From the NCBI RefSeq assembly GCF_002355855.1, contig NZ_AP017655.1, forward strand, positions 62,001 through 126,000: a stretch of 64,000 nucleotides of DNA. Reading direction: 5' to 3'. A program made the position numbers and the translations under genes. The notes beneath the pieces are model-generated. The model saw nothing but the letters and a program-made list of their open reading frames with translations, searched no databases and was not told where the DNA came from. The stretch comes from Sphingobium cloacae. GTDB taxonomy: Bacteria > Pseudomonadota > Alphaproteobacteria > Sphingomonadales > Sphingomonadaceae. Below, piece after piece: positions 9,353 to 16,633 of the stretch; the first letter of the stretch is position 1; every line of letters begins with the position of its first letter.

Positions 9353-9657
9353 TTATTCCTTCCCGCGCGCACCCAACACCATAGCTGCGCGGACCCGAAC
9401 ATGATCATAGCTTGCGCTGCCCAACCTGACCGTGCCGCGCGAACCTCCAAGGAGCGCGACCAGGGCCCGCAACGCCTGATCGCCGGTGGCGGTGGGGCAT
9501 GGATGGCCTGCGCGGCAGAGGTATTGTCGCGCTCGCGAGCCGCGATCCCGGCGACGCGGACGCGCGGACCTTCGGCGCAAAACATGGGTCCGTCGCCATC
9601 ACAGACCAGGGTGGGCGTGCAGGCGAACAGCGCGCCGGCGACAATGATTGCGGGCAT
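9353..9657 (-). pseudogene. SNase/thermonuclease-like small secreted protein, frameshifted
   Basis: The first frame gives a hydrophobic leader, then VCDGDGPMFCAEGPRVRVAG, which resembles small sphingomonad thermonuclease-family proteins. After AARERDNT the expected CRAGHPCP continues in a different frame, so about two extra bases near 9520 break the gene. The second frame runs on to LGARGKE. Not expected to be functional. Confidence 0.55.
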
Positions 9658-9665
9658 GGCCGACC

Positions 9666-9812
9666 CTACATCATGCCGCGAGCGAAACGAATGACGGGCG
9701 GCCCGAAGGCCATCCCGAAACCGATCGCCGTGAACACCGCAAGCACCCAGACTTCGAGATGGAAAAGTAGACGCGAGCCTTTCGGCTCATCGGGATCGGG
9801 CCAGTCTTTCAT
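9666..9812 (-). CDS. Small single-pass membrane protein (48 aa)
   Basis: The frame MKDWPDPDEPKGSRLLFHLE leads into one membrane helix (VWVLAVFTAIGFGMAFGPPV) and a short basic tail (IRFARGMM). No function can be assigned. It sits between the DksA-like gene and the broken thermonuclease gene on the same strand, 25 bp downstream of the former. Small size limits confidence. Confidence 0.5.
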   Translation of the reverse strand: MKDWPDPDEPKGSRLLFHLEVWVLAVFTAIGFGMAFGPPVIRFARGMM

Positions 9813-9837
9813 TATATCAATGCTCCCGGCCCTTGGC

Positions 9838-10101
9838 CTAGCGCAACTGACTATCCTTGCTTCCCCGGCGATTGATCCCGGAGAAAGTCGGACGGCGGTC
9901 CCGTTGGCTCTGGCATTCCACGCATGTCGTGACGCCGGGAACGGCCTGACGGCGCCTGGCGGGGATCTCGTTTCCGCACACCTCGCAGTCGAGAGTGCCT
10001 TCGCCCGAAGGCAAGCGGGCTCGCGCGGCGGAGACCGCGTCCACAATGGTGGCATCGATCTGATCCTGCACCGCGCTGTCGGGCGCCCATCCATTAGCCA
10101 T
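9838..10101 (-). CDS. DksA/TraR family C4 zinc-finger protein
   Basis: 87 residues. The C-terminal zinc finger is clear (DCEVCGNEIP ... TTCVECQSQRDR), with spacing like TraR/DksA proteins that enter the RNA polymerase secondary channel. The N-terminal coiled coil is short, as in TraR/YbiI types. I chose the ATG at 10101 (MANGWAPDSAVQ), because sequence upstream to 10200 is not family-like. A 17-bp palindrome lies 120 bp upstream. Likely role: transcription modulation by RNA polymerase binding. Confidence 0.85.
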   Translation of the reverse strand: MANGWAPDSAVQDQIDATIVDAVSAARARLPSGEGTLDCEVCGNEIPARRRQAVPGVTTCVECQSQRDRRPTFSGINRRGSKDSQLR

Positions 10102-10220
10102 CGCTGCAGGCTCCTTCGATTTGGCGTCTGCGGGATCGGATGGCCGGGATTGTGGCCCGTCATTCCGCGCGACCCGACCGTCTCGCGACGGCGACACCAT
10201 ACTGACTCAAGCAATATAAT

Positions 10221-10237
10221 ATACTCCCGAGGAGTAT
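10221..10237. promoter_or_regulatory. 17-bp palindrome in the dksA-like/frmR intergenic region
   Basis: Arms ATACTCC and GGAGTAT are separated by CGA. It lies in a divergent intergenic region and shares ACTCC/AGTAT elements with the FrmR-type operator at 10348, so it could be a second regulator site. The function is inferred. Confidence 0.4.
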
Positions 10238-10347
10238 CAAGGCATGCAGGCCAATGGCTGATCGCGACATCTCCCCGACGCACGCCAGAGATACATCGCC
10301 CGCGCAGAATTCGGGCGGCCGTCAACCGGGCGCCAAGCAGGGTTGAA

Positions 10348-10367
10348 ACTCCCCCCCTGTATAGTAT
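10348..10367 (+). promoter_or_regulatory. Probable FrmR-type operator
   Basis: A C7 tract flanked by ACT and GTATAGTAT lies 28 bp before the frmR-like start. CsoR/RcnR/FrmR repressors bind G/C tracts with AT-rich inverted flanks of this form, so autoregulation is likely. Confidence 0.6.
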
Positions 10368-10394
10368 GGAGAGGTAATTGTTCAGGAAAGCGCG

Positions 10395-10685
10395 ATGCCA
10401 CATTCACCGGAAGAGAAGAAGCGGGCGGTCACACGTCTGCGCCGCATCAGGGGGCAGGCGGAAGCGCTGGAACGGGCAATCGAAGCCGGAACCGACTGCG
10501 GCCCGCTGCTCCAGCAAATCATGGCGATGCGGGGCGCTCTCAACGGATTGATGGCGGAGGTGATGGAGAGTCATCTTCGAGAGACGTTCGGTCCCGGGCA
10601 CGCTCCGGCAGACCAGAAGCAGGATAGCGACCCCGATGGCGCCATCGACGGCGTGATGAAGATCTTGCGCACGTATCTGAGGTAG
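10395..10685 (+). CDS. frmR: FrmR-type formaldehyde-sensing repressor (CsoR/RcnR/FrmR family)
   Basis: 96-residue all-helical repressor starting MPHSPEEKKRAVTRLRRIRG. Pro2, Cys35 and His60 are all present. In E. coli FrmR formaldehyde cross-links Pro2 to Cys35, so formaldehyde sensing is more likely than Ni/Cu sensing. A C-tract operator lies just upstream. Normally a formaldehyde dehydrogenase or metal-efflux gene follows. Here the gene is followed by 190 bp and the tRNA-Lys attachment scar, so its target operon appears lost or moved. Confidence 0.82.
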   Translation: MPHSPEEKKRAVTRLRRIRGQAEALERAIEAGTDCGPLLQQIMAMRGALNGLMAEVMESHLRETFGPGHAPADQKQDSDPDGAIDGVMKILRTYLR

Positions 10686-10876
10686 TCTCTCCGCGAGATT
10701 CCCGTCTCGGTGTTCGCGCGCGCACCTGGGTCCGCGTCATCATATGGTGGGAGTGGAGCCGCCGCACGAAGCCCCCGCTGCCTTTTGCTCGAATGTGAGG
10801 GTGATTACGTGGCGATTACGCGGGCGCTCCCGGCACTCTTCGATGCCACGTTATCAATGCTAAGTTATTGAAAAGG

Positions 10877-10921
10877 TGGTGGACGCACTAGGGCTCGAAC
10901 CTAGGACCCGCTGATTAAGAG
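10877..10921 (-). repeat. 45-bp tRNA-Lys(CUU) 3'-half, attachment-site scar (left)
   Basis: Read on the minus strand, this is the anticodon loop (CTCTTAA), the T arm (CTAGG-TTCGAGC-CCTAG), the acceptor strand TGCGTCC and CCA of a tRNA-Lys. The 5' half is absent, so it is not a tRNA gene but the duplicated att core left by a tRNA-targeting integrase. An identical inverted copy is at 31690-31734. The surrounding gene-free stretch (10686-11172) shows nothing else except the promoter region of the next gene. Confidence 0.85.
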
Positions 10922-11172
10922 TTTCACTAAGTCTCTGATTGTACTGTATTATTATGTCCAATCTTGTAGCGTAACGCATTGGGAGTGCGAATCTTTGGTG
11001 TAGTGACGCGTTCGGATCGATTTCACCCTGTTTCATTCAATTGCACGCGTCTGATGCCCTAAAAATGCCCCGTTTGGATAGCTGCAAAGGAGGCTTGGGA
11101 GCGCCATATCGATGGGTTACCACAAATGCACATTTGTGGTAATGTGGGGATCAAGCCATATGCGAGGTTCCC

Positions 11173-11427
11173 ATGAGTCGCCTGACCATAGATATTACCG
11201 ACCAGCAGCACCAAAGCCTAAAAGCCTTGGCGGCGTTGCAGGACAAGACGATCAAGCAATATGCCATTGAGCGGCTGTTTTCTGCCGATGTGGGCGAAGA
11301 TACCGCATGGCAAGAATTGAAAACTCTGCTGGGAAAGCGGATTGCCGAGGGCTTGGCAGGCGGCGTGTCCACCAAGAGCATTGATGCCATCGTTGACGAA
11401 GAGCTGGGAAGGGATAGCCGCGCTTGA
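11173..11427 (+). CDS. Ribbon-helix-helix antitoxin (ParD-like)
   Basis: 84 residues. The N-terminal MSRLTIDITDQQHQSLKALA and the following helix fit an RHH antitoxin, and the C-terminal tail would wrap the toxin. It overlaps the next frame by four bases (TTGA), a typical toxin-antitoxin layout. The toxin partner is broken (see next entry), so this may persist as an orphan antitoxin or repressor. Confidence 0.8.
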   Translation: MSRLTIDITDQQHQSLKALAALQDKTIKQYAIERLFSADVGEDTAWQELKTLLGKRIAEGLAGGVSTKSIDAIVDEELGRDSRA

Positions 11428-11735
11428 CCGCCAGCTATGTCCTGACGTTGGCGGCGGAAGCCGACCTGCGCGACGTTATCCGCTATACACGCAAGCAATA
11501 GGGCGATGCGCAGACCCGTAGCTATGTGGTCAAGCTGCGAGCTGGCATGGAAAGCGTTGCGACGGGAGAGGGCTTTTTCAAGGACATGTCTGCGCTCCAT
11601 CCGGGCTTGCGAATGGTCCGTTGCGAGCATCACTATGTCTTCTGCCTTCCGCGTGACGACGCGCCCGCCCTCGTGGTGGCGATTTTTCACGAGCGCATGG
11701 ACCCGATGGTGCGACTGGCTGACCGGCTGGAATAG
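11424..11735 (+). pseudogene. RelE/ParE family toxin with in-frame amber stop
   Basis: From TTG 11424 the frame reads TASYVLTLAAEADLRDVIRY and then TRKQ-stop. The stop is TAG at 11500-11502, where ParE proteins have Trp (KQWGDAQT). Homology resumes directly after it (GDAQTRSYVVKLRAGMESV ... LVVAIFHERMDPMVRLADRL) to a normal C-terminus. A single TGG to TAG change disarms an otherwise complete toxin. Confidence 0.82.
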
Positions 11736-11852
11736 ATGCCTTGCGCTCAATCCCCCATAGTGGGCAAGCGGCGCCTGCGGTTTGAAGCCGCTCCATCGGG
11801 AAGGCGAGACATCTTTTGCGTCTTCGGTTAGGAAGTTGGGATCGGGGGACGA

Positions 11853-12020
11853 ATGGACTCGCTCAATTTCGGTTTTCTGTCCACGCATGATGGACGACTG
11901 GTAACGCTGGGAGGACTCGCGGAACGCTATTTCCGCGACGATCCTTCCACGGCCATCGTCAAGCTGCGCCAGTTCGCCGAGTTGATGGCCAAATTGACCG
12001 CGGTCATCCACGACCGGTGA
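11853..12020 (+). pseudogene. Type I restriction HsdR-like N-terminal fragment
   Basis: The 55-residue frame MDSLNFGFLSTHDGRLVTL ... STAIVKLRQFAELM resembles the extreme N-terminus of HsdR-like or DUF4145-containing restriction subunits (AE-rich helix, DP, KLRQ). It stops where the integrase fragment begins, so it is the stub of a much larger gene lost in a deletion. Family assignment rests on a short match. Confidence 0.5.
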
Positions 12021-13168
12021 AGCGCGGGGTGGAAAAACTCACGCTCGAAGCGGCCCGGGCAAAAGCGCGGCAGTGGAAGGCGGCGATCGCGAATGGCATT
12101 GATCCGACGAAACCGGATCCTGCGGGCGACAGCCAGGAAGGGGCGGATGATGAGAGCGGGGCCGAGCTTTTCGAGTCGGTCTATGGGGAGTTCATGAAAC
12201 GGCATGTCCTGAAGGAAGGACAAAAAGACTTTCGAGGACGCCCGGTGCCGCCGCTGCGTTCGGCCCGGGAAATCCAGCGCCTGTTCGAACGCTATATTCT
12301 CGATGACGCCGACGGCCACCCCCGATGGCGCGGCCGGGATATCAGAAGCATCCGGAGAGCCGATGTCACGGCGCTTATGGACGATGTCCAGGACAAGAGC
12401 GGGACGGGGCAAGCGGACGCTGTGCTCGCCCAGATCTCATCGCTCTGCAATTGGTATGCGGCGCGGGCTGACGGCTATGTCTCGCCGATCATCAAAGGCA
12501 TGAAGCGCGCCGACGGCAGTGCCCGCGCCCGCAAGCGCATTCTGGACGACCGCGAGATCTGGCTGCTGTGGAAAGCCACAAGCGGAGCCGATCCCTTCAA
12601 CGGGCTTGTCCGGATGGCCTTGCTGACCGGGCAACGCCGGGCGAAGCTCGCGGACATGCGGCATGCGGACCTTTCCCCGGACGGCGTCTGGACGATACCG
12701 GCAGAGGACAGGGAAAAGGGTAATGCCAGCTTTCTGAAGCTGCCGCCGCTGGCGATGGACATCATTCGGGCCCAGCCGCGTCACGCGTCCAGTCCCTTCG
12801 TCTTTCCGGGCCGTTTCGACGACCGACCTCAAAATGGGTTCAGCAAGGCGAAAGCGCAACTCGACGCCGCGATTGCGAAGAAAGGCGGGGACGCGATCCC
12901 GCGCTGGGTTATCCACGACCTCAGAAGAACGGCGAAATCGCTGATGGCAAGGGCAGGCGTGGATTCGCATATTTCCGAGCGGGTGCTCGGGCATGCGATC
13001 CCCGGCGTCGAAGGGACCTATGATCGCCATCATTATCTTGAGGAGAAGGCCGCCGCCCTGCGGAGCCTAGCCAGGCTCATAAATGGCATCGTCACGAAAC
13101 CGACGCCCCCTGAGAAAATCCCGCCAGCGCCCCGCCGCCGGCTTTCGACGAAGAAGGGAGATTCCTGA
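12017..13168 (+). pseudogene. Tyrosine integrase lacking its N-terminal domain
   Basis: 383 residues beginning inside the conserved linker motif of P4-type integrases (KLTLEAARAKARQWKAAI). The core-binding domain and the full catalytic domain are present: Arg in LLTGQRRAKLAD, HDLRRTAKSLMARAG, LGH, and a Tyr near GTYDRHHY. The DUF4102-type arm-binding domain (about 90-100 residues) is missing, so arm-site recognition is probably lost though the active site is intact. It lies 1.1 kb inward of the left attachment scar and points inward. Confidence 0.8.
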
Positions 13169-13171
13169 AAT

Positions 13172-13228
13172 TTGTCCATATAAGGACAATTATATTGTAT
13201 TTCTTGTGATATGGGGCCATATATGGCC
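13172..13228. promoter_or_regulatory. HipB operator region (two palindromes)
   Basis: TTGTCC-ATATAA-GGACAA (13172-13189) and the perfect palindrome GGCCATATATGGCC (13215-13228) lie just before the hipB start at 13230. Spacing and symmetry suit dimer binding by an Xre-family antitoxin, so hipBA autorepression is likely. Confidence 0.65.
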
Positions 13229-13229
13229 A

Positions 13230-13547
13230 ATGTTCGAGACACCCATCGAAATGGCCCAGGCAATCGGCCACCGCATTCGTGCACGCCGCCTCGCGTTTGG
13301 CTGGGGGCAGGTTGAGGCCGCGGATCGCGCCGGGGTATCTTATCGCACATGGCGGCGCCTGGAAACCGAAGGGAAAGCGTCGATCGACGATCTAGTGCGC
13401 GCCGCGATCGCGCTTCGCTGCGAGCAGGATTTGAAGGCGTTGTTTCCGGAACCCCCGGCGGTCAGCATGGACGAGCTGCTCGAGCGCCAGAAGAAAGCTG
13501 GGAACGGCGCGGAACGTCGCATTCGGGCGCCGCGGCGGTCCGTATGA
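13230..13547 (+). CDS. hipB: HipB-like Xre antitoxin
   Basis: 105 residues with an HTH (IRARRLAFGWGQVEAADRAG, VSYRTWRRLETEG). The basic, flexible C-terminus (GAERRIRAPRRSV) resembles HipB tails. ATG 13230 is preferred because the palindromic operators end two bases upstream. It overlaps hipA by four bases (ATGA) and should repress the operon and neutralise the kinase. Confidence 0.85.
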   Translation: MFETPIEMAQAIGHRIRARRLAFGWGQVEAADRAGVSYRTWRRLETEGKASIDDLVRAAIALRCEQDLKALFPEPPAVSMDELLERQKKAGNGAERRIRAPRRSV

Positions 13548-14794
13548 AGCTTGCTGCGGGCACGCCGCTGCAGATCGGGCTGTGGCAGGATGAAGGAAGC
13601 CCGGCCGAACCGGTAGGCCGATTGGCAATGGGGCGGGGGCGTGCCGTGCTCGAATGGTCATCGGAAATGGTGGCGGGCAAGCGCCCGATCGCCCCCGCGC
13701 TCTACCCGGCCGAACCCGGTCTCCACGAAGCCCGCAGCCGAGACTTCGAAGGTCTGCATGGGTTTCTTGCCGACAGTCTGCCCGAGGGGTGGGGCGCGCT
13801 GCTGATGAAACGGCGCCTCGCGAAACTCGAGGTCCGGTGGGAGGGTCTGGACGGTGTCGACCGTCTGGCGCTGGTCGGTCGGCAGGGGCGCGGCGCCTTG
13901 ATCTACGAGCCTGCCACCACACCAGCCGAGGAAGTGGCGACGCTCGACCTCGATGCGCTGGCGGCGGAGGCGCGTTCGATCCTGCTGGGAGACGAGGCGC
14001 GGCTGGCTGACACGCTGGCGACGCTCGCGGGTGCTTCGGGTGGCGCCCGCCCTAAGATCCATGTCGGTTTTTCGCCAGATGGAGACATTCACGTCGCCGA
14101 AGGCGAGGTTGCCGCCGGGTTCGAGAGCTGGATCGTCAAGTTCCGGGCGCTGACGGACCCCATCGATATTGGCGCTGTCGAGGAAGCCTATGCGCGTATG
14201 GCGCGGGCTGCCGGTATCGTCATGGCGCCGTCGCGCCTGTTGCCGGCGAAGGATGGCCCAGGCTATTTTGCGACCAGGCGTTTCGACCGGCCTCAGCCGG
14301 GACGGCGCGTGCATATGGTCTCGCTGGCCGGGGCGATCGAAGCGCCGCCCCATGCGCCGAGCATAGACTATGATGGCTTTCTTCGCGCCGTGCAGGGCAT
14401 AACCCGGCATGCGGACGACCTGGACCAGGCTTTCAGGCGCATGCTGTTCAATATTCTGGCGTACAACAGGGACGATCATACCAGGCAGCATGCGTTTCTG
14501 CTCGGCACCCGGGATCAATGGCGTCTCGCCCCTGCCTATGACCTCACCTTCTCCCATGGTCCGGGCGGTGAACATTATCTCGCGGTCGAAGGGGAAGGGC
14601 GGACGCCAACCCGCGCACATGTCGAGCGGCTCGCGAAACGTCACGGACTATCGGACAGTTCGGTGTCGGACATGATTGACGCAGTCCGAGCGAGTCTTGC
14701 CCAATGGCCGGTCCATGCGGAAGAATTGGGGGTCACTGCTTCGCGTGAGGAGGTCGCCGAACGGCTCGCGCATATGAACAGAATATTCTTCTGA
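13544..14794 (+). CDS. hipA: HipA family serine/threonine kinase toxin
   Basis: 416 residues. The HipA N1 domain (LQIGLWQDEGSPAEPVGRL) is followed by the kinase fold with the ATP-loop-like LAGASGGARPKIHVG, the catalytic NRDDHTRQHAFL and the metal-binding PAYDLTFS. HipA kinases phosphorylate an aminoacyl-tRNA synthetase (GltX in E. coli) and cause dormancy; the target here is unknown. It is translationally coupled to hipB. All catalytic residues are present, so it is probably active. Confidence 0.88.
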   Translation: MKLAAGTPLQIGLWQDEGSPAEPVGRLAMGRGRAVLEWSSEMVAGKRPIAPALYPAEPGLHEARSRDFEGLHGFLADSLPEGWGALLMKRRLAKLEVRWEGLDGVDRLALVGRQGRGALIYEPATTPAEEVATLDLDALAAEARSILLGDEARLADTLATLAGASGGARPKIHVGFSPDGDIHVAEGEVAAGFESWIVKFRALTDPIDIGAVEEAYARMARAAGIVMAPSRLLPAKDGPGYFATRRFDRPQPGRRVHMVSLAGAIEAPPHAPSIDYDGFLRAVQGITRHADDLDQAFRRMLFNILAYNRDDHTRQHAFLLGTRDQWRLAPAYDLTFSHGPGGEHYLAVEGEGRTPTRAHVERLAKRHGLSDSSVSDMIDAVRASLAQWPVHAEELGVTASREEVAERLAHMNRIFF

Positions 14795-14920
14795 GCCCGC
14801 TTGGCGGCGGCCGGCTCGGTCGAATGCGCGAGCGATGCTGTCGCGACCAAAGGTTGGTCATGGACGCTGACCAAGTGAAGCTCTTAATGAGCAAAACGCC
14901 GCCGGTTTGAGGAACGCGCC

Positions 14921-15136
14921 ATGGGAATGTACGATCGAGTCTATTGCGAAGTTCCGTTGCCGGATGGCTTCATGGGAGAAATGCAGACCAAGGATTTCGA
15001 CTGTGCGTTGGATAATCGCTATCGCTACGACCCGGAGAAGCGGAAGACGCTCGATACGTGGGCGGCCCATCTGCAAAATCTGATCGAGGGGCGCGAACCT
15101 ACGACCAATGTGGTGCCGTTTGCCCGATACGCATGA
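14921..15136 (+). CDS. Small conserved hypothetical protein (71 aa)
   Basis: The sequence begins MGMYDRVYCEVPLPDGFMGE and is acidic in the centre, with a conserved-looking NLIEGREPTTNVV stretch. The MGMYDRV opening recalls small phage/plasmid proteins. It has no membrane helix and no known domain. It is flanked by hipBA and higBA. Confidence 0.55.
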   Translation: MGMYDRVYCEVPLPDGFMGEMQTKDFDCALDNRYRYDPEKRKTLDTWAAHLQNLIEGREPTTNVVPFARYA

Positions 15137-15183
15137 GGCTAATGGCGAAATGGGTTGCCGCTGTTGACCGACCTTCTTGAAAT

Positions 15184-15202
15184 TATAGCTCTAAGGACTA
15201 TA
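15184..15202. promoter_or_regulatory. Putative operator of the higBA-like module
   Basis: TATAG and CTATA arms enclose nine bases, ending 31 bp before the toxin start. The position suits autoregulation by the HTH antitoxin. Inferred from symmetry only. Confidence 0.45.
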
Positions 15203-15233
15203 GTATGAAGCGTTTCGCTGCTTGGGTGCTGCC

Positions 15234-15629
15234 ATGAGCGTGTTCATGACCAAAGGGTTCGCCCGGTTTGCGCGCAAGGCAGGGGTGGCAGGCGAGAGCC
15301 TGTACCGAGCTGCGGTAGAGGTTGCGGCCCGGGAATATGACGCGGACCTGGGCGGAGGTGTGTTCAAGCAGCGCGTCGCCCGACCGGGTGGCGGCAGATC
15401 GGGAGGCTTTCGGACGATCATTCTGTTCAAGGCTGGCGGGCACAGCTTCTTCGCCCACGGCTTTGCCAAGAATGAGAAGGCCAATGTGAACGCGAAGGAG
15501 CTAAGGGCGCTGAAACAACTGGCGACCATATATTTGGGTCTTTCCGACGACCAGATTGAGGCCGCTGCGACGGCCGGAGAATTGATCGAGGTATCGAGTG
15601 ATGACGAAGACGAAGGGCAAGCGGGCTGA
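15234..15629 (+). CDS. RelE/HigB-like toxin
   Basis: 131 residues (MSVFMTKGFARFARKAGVAG). It contains the typical FKQRVARPGGGRSGGFRTII strand pair and HSFFAHGFAKNEKANV, as in COG4737-type toxins that cleave mRNA on the ribosome. The ATG at 15234 is used; a TTG at 15222 is possible. It overlaps the antitoxin gene by 29 bases, toxin first as in higBA. Confidence 0.82.
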   Translation: MSVFMTKGFARFARKAGVAGESLYRAAVEVAAREYDADLGGGVFKQRVARPGGGRSGGFRTIILFKAGGHSFFAHGFAKNEKANVNAKELRALKQLATIYLGLSDDQIEAAATAGELIEVSSDDEDEGQAG

Positions 15630-15930
15630 AAGCCTGATACTGGCATCGGTCCACGAGGCGGCGGCAGGACTCCATCGAGTAGGCTTGGTGGACAAATCGA
15701 CCATGCGCGAGTTCGATGCGTTGTGCCTTACGCCGGTGGAGCCTTTGGCACCGGAGGAAATCCGGGCGTTGCGCGAACGCGAAAAGGTGTCGCAGCCGGT
15801 TTTCGCTCACTATCTCAATGTCAGGAAAGATGCAGTCAGCAAATGGGAACGTGGCGAAAAGCGCCCCGATGGTCCTTCGCTCAAGCTGCTCAATCTGGTG
15901 AAAGCGAAGGGGCTGCAGGCGATCGCGTAA
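15601..15930 (+). CDS. HigA/NadS-like Xre antitoxin
   Basis: 109 residues. The C-terminal HTH (REREKVSQPVFAHYLNVRKD, AVSKWERGEKRPDGPSLKLL) is of the HigA type. The N-terminal part would bind the toxin. It follows and overlaps the RelE-like toxin and should neutralise it and repress the operon through the palindrome at 15184. Confidence 0.85.
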   Translation: MTKTKGKRAESLILASVHEAAAGLHRVGLVDKSTMREFDALCLTPVEPLAPEEIRALREREKVSQPVFAHYLNVRKDAVSKWERGEKRPDGPSLKLLNLVKAKGLQAIA

Positions 15931-15993
15931 GCGCGGTGCGTTAGGAAATCCGCCGTGATGAACATGGTGCGCTGCCTTTGTGCGAGGCGCCAG

Positions 15994-16275
15994 CTACAAG
16001 CCGTTGCTTCTATTCGTTCCGGCGAACAATTCCGCATAGCGAGTGGCGGCAACCCATTGGGCGCGTTTCAAATGGCTGGACCAGCAACGCCGCGCGCGTT
16101 CGGTATCGGCCGCAGGATCGCGGTTCAGGACGATCCGGGCCACTTCCCGCCAGTGCGCACCATCGGCTTCTGCATCGAGGAGCCGTAGATAAAGGCACAG
16201 CCTTTCCTCATCGTAGGGCGTCAGCTTGTCTTCGGAAGGAGCATCATCGGCAACTGCGGGATCAGGCTCGACCAT
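15994..16275 (-). CDS. DUF2285-like protein of integrative elements
   Basis: 93 residues (MVEPDPAVADDAPSEDKLTP ... LYLRLLDAEADGAHWREVAR). This resembles small proteins annotated near DUF2285 regulators in alphaproteobacterial integrative elements, where the motif YLRLLDA-(D/E)-(A)-(x)-G-A-(x)-WREVARIVL is recurrent. No enzyme signature. It is divergent from the Xre gene at 16379, sharing an operator-like region. Role unknown, possibly element regulation. Confidence 0.6.
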   Translation of the reverse strand: MVEPDPAVADDAPSEDKLTPYDEERLCLYLRLLDAEADGAHWREVARIVLNRDPAADTERARRCWSSHLKRAQWVAATRYAELFAGTNRSNGL

Positions 16276-16311
16276 CTTCGATCCTCCGGGATAGGCACGT
16301 TGAACGGTTCA

Positions 16312-16342
16312 ATCCCGTTATGGGATAATCCGAATTTGGGAT
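16312..16342. promoter_or_regulatory. Tandem operator-like repeats ATCCC/GGGAT
   Basis: ATCCC-GTTAT-GGGAT (16312-16326) is followed by ATCC-GAATTTG-GGAT (16328-16342) in the divergent region between the DUF2285-like gene and the Xre gene. The symmetry fits binding by the Xre regulator encoded just downstream. Confidence 0.5.
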
Positions 16343-16378
16343 CAAAGAAAATACCGGCCTTTCATTTTGCCGGATTCC

Positions 16379-16633
16379 ATGACCAGTTCCCTTCGCTCCC
16401 CTCAACATCATAAACTTCGGGAAATCCTGATTGAAAGCCGCAAGTTTGCCGGGTTGACGCAGGCCGTTCTTGCAGCCCACCTGGACCGGCCGCAATCCTT
16501 TGTCGCCAAATATGAACTTGGCGAACGGCGGGTTGATGTTGTGGAGTTTGTCGCGGTGGCGAAGGCTTTGGGCCGCGATCCGACGGAATTGCTGGCGGTT
16601 TATCTGGACGCTTGTGGGGCCGACGGTATCTAG
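16379..16633 (+). CDS. Xre family regulator, 3' end altered by IS630
   Basis: 84 residues with an HTH (AGLTQAVLAAHLDRPQSFVA, KYELGERRVDVVEFVAVAKA). The last bases of the gene meet the IS630 terminal repeat, and the TAG stop is supplied by the CTAG at 16630-16633. The length is about normal for this group, so only a few native residues are lost and the protein may still work. Tandem operator repeats lie upstream. Confidence 0.75.
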   Translation: MTSSLRSPQHHKLREILIESRKFAGLTQAVLAAHLDRPQSFVAKYELGERRVDVVEFVAVAKALGRDPTELLAVYLDACGADGI

